From Bacteroidia bacterium (GTDB lineage: Bacteria > Bacteroidota > Bacteroidia > Cytophagales > Cyclobacteriaceae): DNA of 54,907 bases. The translations under genes were made by a program, and so were the position numbers. Shown piece by piece: positions 49,992 through 54,907 of this stretch (positions within the stretch are counted from its first letter, which is position 1; each line of letters begins with the position of its first letter). The stretch spans positions 1 to 54,907 of the forward strand of contig JAUHYU010000024.1 of assembly GCA_030426345.1 (NCBI GenBank), read 5' to 3'. A model generated the notes under the pieces. The model was not told the origin of the DNA. It did no database searches and was given only the letters and a program-made list of their open reading frames with translations.

Positions 49992-51638
49992 ATGAAACAT
50001 CTCCTTAACCTCTTTTTACTCTTAGTACTTTCTAATGGGATTTTGGCCCAATCCAACCAACTCTGGCTGGTCGATCCGTTAGAGCCGATTTACCCCGACA
50101 AAAATAATCTTTCGGCGTATAGTGCCAAATGGTCTGCTGATTATCCGGAAAATATAGAAACAGATGTCCATGTGGTAGTTCGTGTGCCAAAAGGCGCGCA
50201 ATTTACCCTGAATGCCACGTTGGATGGGAAGCTATTGAGGAATTGCTGGAGCAAATTGATTCATGTGCCAGTGGAACAAAATACCGGCTTGGATAGCCGT
50301 ACGGAGCAATACAAGGGCAACATCAATCCCTATGTGATTCGTCGGGCGCCTTTTCGGATTTATGAAGTGATCGAGCCCATGGATTCTGAGGCCATTTCTA
50401 GCGAGGAATATGCTGCTTTTCGCCTTACTGTACCTCCAGAGGAGTTTTCTTCGTTGGGAAAGCATAAAATTTCCATAGAAGTTAAAGGAGCCGATTGGGA
50501 ATTGTCCGGTGTTTTTATGCCTAAAATCCATGATGTCAAGGTGCCAGATTTGAAGGATGGGCATTTTTTCTATACCAATTGGTTTAAGCTGACTAATATG
50601 GAAGACAAGCATCACGTGGAGCGGTGGACGGCCGGATGGTTTGACATGCTCCGCAAATATGCCAACCTGCTGGCAAACGGACGGCAAAATTCCATCACTA
50701 TTCCCGGGGAGTTGATTACTTATAATAATGGAAAATTTGAGTTGGACGAAGACCGAATGCTTCGTTTTATAGATGTGTTTCGTGCCGTGGGATTTACCCA
50801 TTTTGAATCGCCCCACCTCATGAATCGGGGTGATAACGATGACTGGGGTGATCCCGAATTGAAAGTAGCGTTGACCAAACGGCGATACTATACAGAAAAT
50901 GGGAAGGACGATGTCGAGCAACTGATTACCCTTATTCGGGATTTTGCCGTCAAAAACAACCTAGCCAATAATTGGATGCAGCATATTTCCGACGAGCCGA
51001 CAGCTACGCAAGCCGCTTGTTACGTGGATATTGCCAAACAACTAAAATCCATCTTTCCCGAAATTAAGATCATGGAGGCGACTAACGACCGAGAAGGTCT
51101 GGTAGGTGCGGTGGACTACTGGTGTCCGTTGATCAATGATTTTCAAGAAAATGAGGCTTTTTTCCGTGGACGCGAAAAACATGGAGAAAAGGTGTTGGTA
51201 TATACCTGCCTGATCCCGGGAGGTCCATGGCTCAACCGCACCTTGGATATGGAGCGCATCCGTCAGGTGTATTTTGGATGGGGTGCTGCACATTACAACA
51301 CTTACGGTTTTTTGCATTGGGGGCTGAATTATTATGCCGCAGATCCATTTATGCAAAGCGTGGTACACCATCCTGCCCCTGGAGCGGGTGCTAATAACTT
51401 CTTACCTGCCGGAGATACGCATATCATCTATCCGGGTACGAATGGCCCATTATCTTCGATTCGGTTTGAGGCCCACAGGATCGGAATAGAAGATTATGAA
51501 TTATTGTATCAACTGAAACAGACCAATCCGAAGCTTGTCGAAAAGCAAATAGGTAAAATTTTTCGTAGTTATACCGATTATGATACCTCGCTATCGAGTT
51601 ATAGAAAAGTGAAGAAAAAAGTATTGAAAGCACTATGA
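49992..51638 (+). CDS. GH123-like beta-N-acetylgalactosaminidase (DUF4091)
   Basis: A 548-residue exported protein (signal MKHLLNLFLLLVLSNGILAQ). The N-terminal beta-rich domain (about 25-195) is followed by a catalytic barrel (about 200-450) with the Asp334-Glu335 pair in HISDEPTA, the pattern of GH123 substrate-assisted catalysis. A C-terminal DUF4091 region (about 470-540) contains RIGIEDYELLYQLKQ. GH123 enzymes release beta-linked GalNAc from glycosphingolipid or mucin-type glycans. The start is ATG 49992; the longer frame from 49869 overlaps the acetyltransferase gene. The fucosidase frame begins at the stop codon (ATGA overlap at 51635). A dispersed-motif core lies at 50523-50532. Confidence 0.85.
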   Translation: MKHLLNLFLLLVLSNGILAQSNQLWLVDPLEPIYPDKNNLSAYSAKWSADYPENIETDVHVVVRVPKGAQFTLNATLDGKLLRNCWSKLIHVPVEQNTGLDSRTEQYKGNINPYVIRRAPFRIYEVIEPMDSEAISSEEYAAFRLTVPPEEFSSLGKHKISIEVKGADWELSGVFMPKIHDVKVPDLKDGHFFYTNWFKLTNMEDKHHVERWTAGWFDMLRKYANLLANGRQNSITIPGELITYNNGKFELDEDRMLRFIDVFRAVGFTHFESPHLMNRGDNDDWGDPELKVALTKRRYYTENGKDDVEQLITLIRDFAVKNNLANNWMQHISDEPTATQAACYVDIAKQLKSIFPEIKIMEATNDREGLVGAVDYWCPLINDFQENEAFFRGREKHGEKVLVYTCLIPGGPWLNRTLDMERIRQVYFGWGAAHYNTYGFLHWGLNYYAADPFMQSVVHHPAPGAGANNFLPAGDTHIIYPGTNGPLSSIRFEAHRIGIEDYELLYQLKQTNPKLVEKQIGKIFRSYTDYDTSLSSYRKVKKKVLKAL

Positions 51639-51652
51639 TAAATTTACCGAAT

Positions 51653-53878
51653 ATGAATACAAAACAAATTTTTCTTTTGACGGCAATACTCTTTGCCGTG
51701 ACAATCGCCTACGGACAAACAGATATCATTCCGTCTAATACTATTAAAATAGAAGCATTGGATTCCCATGAAGAAATTGTTCGCAAGGCTGCCAACGTGA
51801 TCCCCACACCAAATCAATATGAATTCAAAAAGCTTGAATTCACCTGTTTTGTGCATTTTGGGCCTAATACTTTTACCCGCATGGAATGGGGAAACGGGAT
51901 GGAAAATCCAAAGATTTTTGATTTGCGTGAGCTAGATACAGATCAGTGGTGTCGTGCCATGAAGGCTGCAGGAATGAAACTGGTGGTTTTCACGGTTAAG
52001 CACCATGATGGTTTTGTGCTTTGGCAATCCCGATACACAAAACATGGCATTATGTCCACACCTTTTCGTGATGGTAAAGGTGATGTGTTGAAAGATCTTG
52101 CGGTCTCTTGCCAAAAGTATGGATTGAAACTCGGGGTTTACCTGTCTCCTGCCGATTTGTATCAAATAGAAAATAAGGAGGGGCTTTATGGAAATTTGAG
52201 CAAATATACAATGAGAACGATCCCAAGGCCTATCGAGGGTCGCCCGTTTGCGAACAAAACAACTTTTGAGTTTGAAGTGGATGATTATAACGAATATTTC
52301 CTCAACCAGCTATTTGAGCTCCTTACAGAATACGGGCCCATTCATGAAGTTTGGTTTGATGGCGCACATCCCAAGCGAAAGGGGGGGCAAACTTACAATT
52401 ATCTCGCATGGAAAAAATTGATCAGGACGATGGCTCCTGATGCTGTGATTTTTGGAAAAGAAGACGTACGCTGGTGCGGCAATGAAAGTGGTAAAACAAG
52501 GGAATCTGAATGGGACGTAGTCCCTTTTGAGGACGATCCAAACGTGAAAGTCAGCTTCCCGGACCTGCACGGAGACTTGGGTAGTAGAGAAAAGATTTAT
52601 GCTGCCAAATACCTACACTATTTACCGGCTGAAACCAATACTTCGATCCGAGAGGGTTGGTTCTATAGAGATGAAACAGACCAGAAAGTGCGTAATGCTG
52701 ATGATGTGTTTGATATTTATGAACGGGCCGTTGGAGGTAATTCTACCTTCCTACTCAACATTCCACCAAACAGGAAAGGGCGTTTTTCGGATGAAGATGT
52801 GAGTGTTTTGGAAGAGGTTGGGAGAAGAATTCAGGAGACCTACAGCACGGATCTATTGTCCGGTGCCAAGGGGTCTAATGAAATTTTAGACGAGGACGAC
52901 CGCAGTTTTGTATTTGGTTCAACTTTTCAAAATGCGTTGGTGGTTGAATTGCCAGAGAAGCAAACAGTAAACAGGTTTGTCATTCAGGAAGCGATTGCCA
53001 CTCACGGACAGCGGATCGAAAAACATGCATTGGATGCATGGATCGATAACCAGTGGCAGGAAGTTGCGACAGGAACGACTGTTGGCTATAAAAAGATCTT
53101 GCGATTTCCAGCAGTTGCTACTTCCAAACTGAGATTTAGAATTCTCCAAGCGCGAACGGATGCAACAGTATCACATGTATCTGCACATTTTTATAAAAGC
53201 AGACCACCACAAATTGATATTTTGCGTGACACGGAAGGGATGGTGTCTTTGGCTCCAAAGCAGCACGATTTTGGGTGGAAATCCCATGGCATCGATGCTA
53301 CTGGCAACTTAAATGCCAGCATGGAAATCAGATATACAATTGATGGGTCAGAGCCTACAGTTGGCTCCATGATTTATACTAAACCGTTTTTTATGAATTC
53401 CGGTGAGGTAAATGTAGCCGCATTTGAATTGGGCCAGACGGGCAGCACTACTTCCAACATTTTTGGTATACTGAAAAAGGGTTGGAATCTCATGGAGGAC
53501 AGTAGCCATGAAGGGGAAATGAAAGGGCAAAATGCTTTTGATGGAAATTCAGATACTTTTTGGAAATCAGCATCTGGGCTTCCTCAATATATTTCTATCG
53601 ATCTGGGATCAGAATATGAATTATCTGGATTTGCTTACACACCTCAAACAGAAGATTCTGACGGAATGATGGAATCTGGAAGCATTTATACAAGTAAAAA
53701 TGGAAGGAAGTGGAAAATGCTTGAAAGCTTTGAATTTGGTAATCTGATCAACGATCCCACAAAACGTACAAAACAATTTGGTGCTCCCATAAAGACAAGG
53801 TACATCAAGATTGAATCCAACCGAGGGGCAGGGGCCAGTAATTCTGTTGTTATTGCAGAATTAGACTTTTTTGAATAG
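51653..53878 (+). CDS. GH29 alpha-L-fucosidase with C-terminal carbohydrate-binding modules
   Basis: A 741-residue exported enzyme (signal MNTKQIFLLTAILFAVTIAYGQ). The GH29 catalytic barrel (about 45-385) carries FTVKHHDGFVLW and the nucleophile Asp236 in VWFDGAH. It is followed by a beta-sandwich (about 395-515), a chitobiase-C-like module (about 535-590, EIRYTIDGSEPT) and an F5/8-type C (CBM32-like) domain (about 600-741). It removes alpha-linked fucose caps. An in-frame ATG at 51635, overlapping the GH123 stop, is an alternative start that adds six residues and would give translational coupling. Confidence 0.94.
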   Translation: MNTKQIFLLTAILFAVTIAYGQTDIIPSNTIKIEALDSHEEIVRKAANVIPTPNQYEFKKLEFTCFVHFGPNTFTRMEWGNGMENPKIFDLRELDTDQWCRAMKAAGMKLVVFTVKHHDGFVLWQSRYTKHGIMSTPFRDGKGDVLKDLAVSCQKYGLKLGVYLSPADLYQIENKEGLYGNLSKYTMRTIPRPIEGRPFANKTTFEFEVDDYNEYFLNQLFELLTEYGPIHEVWFDGAHPKRKGGQTYNYLAWKKLIRTMAPDAVIFGKEDVRWCGNESGKTRESEWDVVPFEDDPNVKVSFPDLHGDLGSREKIYAAKYLHYLPAETNTSIREGWFYRDETDQKVRNADDVFDIYERAVGGNSTFLLNIPPNRKGRFSDEDVSVLEEVGRRIQETYSTDLLSGAKGSNEILDEDDRSFVFGSTFQNALVVELPEKQTVNRFVIQEAIATHGQRIEKHALDAWIDNQWQEVATGTTVGYKKILRFPAVATSKLRFRILQARTDATVSHVSAHFYKSRPPQIDILRDTEGMVSLAPKQHDFGWKSHGIDATGNLNASMEIRYTIDGSEPTVGSMIYTKPFFMNSGEVNVAAFELGQTGSTTSNIFGILKKGWNLMEDSSHEGEMKGQNAFDGNSDTFWKSASGLPQYISIDLGSEYELSGFAYTPQTEDSDGMMESGSIYTSKNGRKWKMLESFEFGNLINDPTKRTKQFGAPIKTRYIKIESNRGAGASNSVVIAELDFFE

Positions 53879-53932
53879 AAGTTTAAGAGGGATAGTTAAT
53901 TTGCAGTTTGTTTTTTAAACCCAATTTTTTAT

Positions 53933-54907
53933 ATGAACCCGTTAAGCAACTATTCTAAGTTTATTCTATTGATATTTTTCCTAGCGTTTGGTGCTTGCTC
54001 GTCACCAAATGTTAAAAATTACGCCCAATTTGTCGATCCGTTTATTGGTACGGGAGGTCATGGGCATACTTTTCCAGGAGCTACCGTTCCATTTGGCATG
54101 GTACAAATAAGTCCCGACACCAGATGGGAGGATTGGGATGGCTCATCGGGATATCACTACTCCGACAATTCCATTATGGGTTTTAGCCAGACACACCTCA
54201 GTGGTACCGGAGCCCCAGAACTTTGCGACGTGCTTTTGATGCCTACAGTTGGCGATGTGCAGATTTTGGCGGGCGAACCTGAGGACACAAAATCAGGATA
54301 CCGCTCGTCATTCAGCCATAACAATGAGTTTGCGTCACCTGGATATTACAGTGTTTTACTTGACGACTATAATGTCAAGGCAGAATTGACGGCAACTACC
54401 AGAACTGGTTTTCATAAATACTCATTTCCTGAATCTGAAAAATCCAATATTATTATAGACCTCAAGAACCGTGACCATGTGCTGGAATCCAATATTGAAT
54501 TTGTCAGTGACACAGAAATTCAAGGTTTGCGAAGATCCCAAAGATGGGCAAAAAACCAGTTTGTATATTTCTATGCGAAATTTTCTAAGCCATTTAGTAA
54601 ATATGAAATAGCTATAAATGACACCCTGCAAGACGGAATTTCCAAGGCGGAGGGTCAAAATATTAGAGCGTATGTTCAATTCCCAACCAAAAAGGGCGAA
54701 GAGGTATTGGTGAAAATTGGTATATCTGCTGTAAGTGTCGCCGGTGCAAAATTGAACTTGGAGACTGAAAATACCGAATGGGATTTTGAAGGGATCAAGG
54801 AAAAAGCCAGTGAGGAATGGAATACATTCCTCTCTAAAATTGAAGTCGAGGGAGGCACGGAGCGACAACGCAGGATATTCTATTCGGGCTTATACCATAC
54901 TGCCATT
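53933..54907 (+). CDS. GH92 alpha-mannosidase lipoprotein (5' part only)
   Basis: The frame runs from ATG 53933 to the right edge (325 codons, no stop), so the 3' part is outside the window. A lipoprotein signal ends at FGACSS (Cys about 22). The rest matches the GH92 N-terminal domain: YAQFVDPFIGTGGHGHTFPGA..., FGMVQISPDTR and GFSQTHLSGTGAP. GH92 enzymes are Ca2+-dependent, inverting alpha-mannosidases of N-glycan and mannan breakdown. The catalytic acids are in the missing part. It lies 54 bases after GH29, continuing the operon. Confidence 0.93.
   Translation, partial: MNPLSNYSKFILLIFFLAFGACSSPNVKNYAQFVDPFIGTGGHGHTFPGATVPFGMVQISPDTRWEDWDGSSGYHYSDNSIMGFSQTHLSGTGAPELCDVLLMPTVGDVQILAGEPEDTKSGYRSSFSHNNEFASPGYYSVLLDDYNVKAELTATTRTGFHKYSFPESEKSNIIIDLKNRDHVLESNIEFVSDTEIQGLRRSQRWAKNQFVYFYAKFSKPFSKYEIAINDTLQDGISKAEGQNIRAYVQFPTKKGEEVLVKIGISAVSVAGAKLNLETENTEWDFEGIKEKASEEWNTFLSKIEVEGGTERQRRIFYSGLYHTAI

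Noticed and set aside
50232-50921. 229-codon frame antisense to the GH123-like gene
   Set aside because: Complete overlap with a gene that has a signal peptide and catalytic motif; no independent evidence.

Overview
The window is about 54.9 kb of moderately AT-rich bacterial chromosome. It almost certainly comes from a marine or aquatic member of the Bacteroidota, probably of the Cytophagales type. The support for this is a Na+-translocating NADH:quinone reductase operon, many short lipoproteins and SPI/Tat-exported enzymes, a promoter of the form TTTG-N19-TAnnTTTG, weak Shine-Dalgarno signals, and a large set of exported glycoside hydrolases. No rRNA, tRNA, CRISPR array or transposase gene was recognised. 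The genus cannot be fixed from the sequence alone.

Layout. 1-8.3 kb: 3' end of an NhaP2-type K+/H+ antiporter, a 4HB-type membrane sensor fragment, nqrABCDE (minus strand, no nqrF beside it), ispH-cmk, and a 43-residue lipoprotein. 8.3-21.4 kb: housekeeping genes: a coiled-coil protein and uup, pyk, ggt, a NIPSNAP protein, a lipid A type acyltransferase, tyrS, a class III aminotransferase, the pyruvate dehydrogenase E2 gene, hslV and a 34-residue membrane peptide. 21.4-31 kb (all minus): a DUF1460 amidase-like protein, a sulfatase, a DUF1254/DUF1214 lipoprotein, and four envelope-glycan genes (flippase-like protein, GT2, ArnT-like GT39, GT9). 31-38.1 kb: accessory region with an amidohydrolase fused to an Omp85-type beta-barrel, an SRPBCC protein whose signal peptide looks frameshifted off, a GT2, a MITE-like inverted repeat, a TfoX-N protein, a Shedu-like DUF4263 protein and a DUF3592 protein. 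38.4 kb to the end (all plus): a LacI regulator followed by a glycan-catabolism locus.

The last locus forms a coherent pathway. GH20, GH2, GH109-like, GH123-like, GH29 and GH92 enzymes would strip HexNAc, galactose, fucose and mannose from host-type or algal glycoconjugates. An HGSNAT-like membrane acetyltransferase may N-acetylate glucosamine ends. An N-acetylhexosamine 1-kinase-like protein and a nucleotidyltransferase would convert released HexNAc directly to UDP-HexNAc. No SusC/SusD pair lies in the window, and the GH92 gene runs off its end.

Two signals stand out. First, a short DNA word, CATGGATTTT, usually followed by (A/T)GAnGCTTTTT, occurs at least 24 times exactly (both strands, inside and between genes, in all coding frames), where well under one copy is expected by chance. 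One inverted pair forms a long terminator-like hairpin. Density and behaviour resemble the DNA uptake sequences of Pasteurellaceae and Neisseriaceae. Second, one 896-residue ORF joins an exported family-3 amidohydrolase to a C-terminal Omp85-type barrel, an architecture like type Vd (patatin) autotransporters but with a different passenger.
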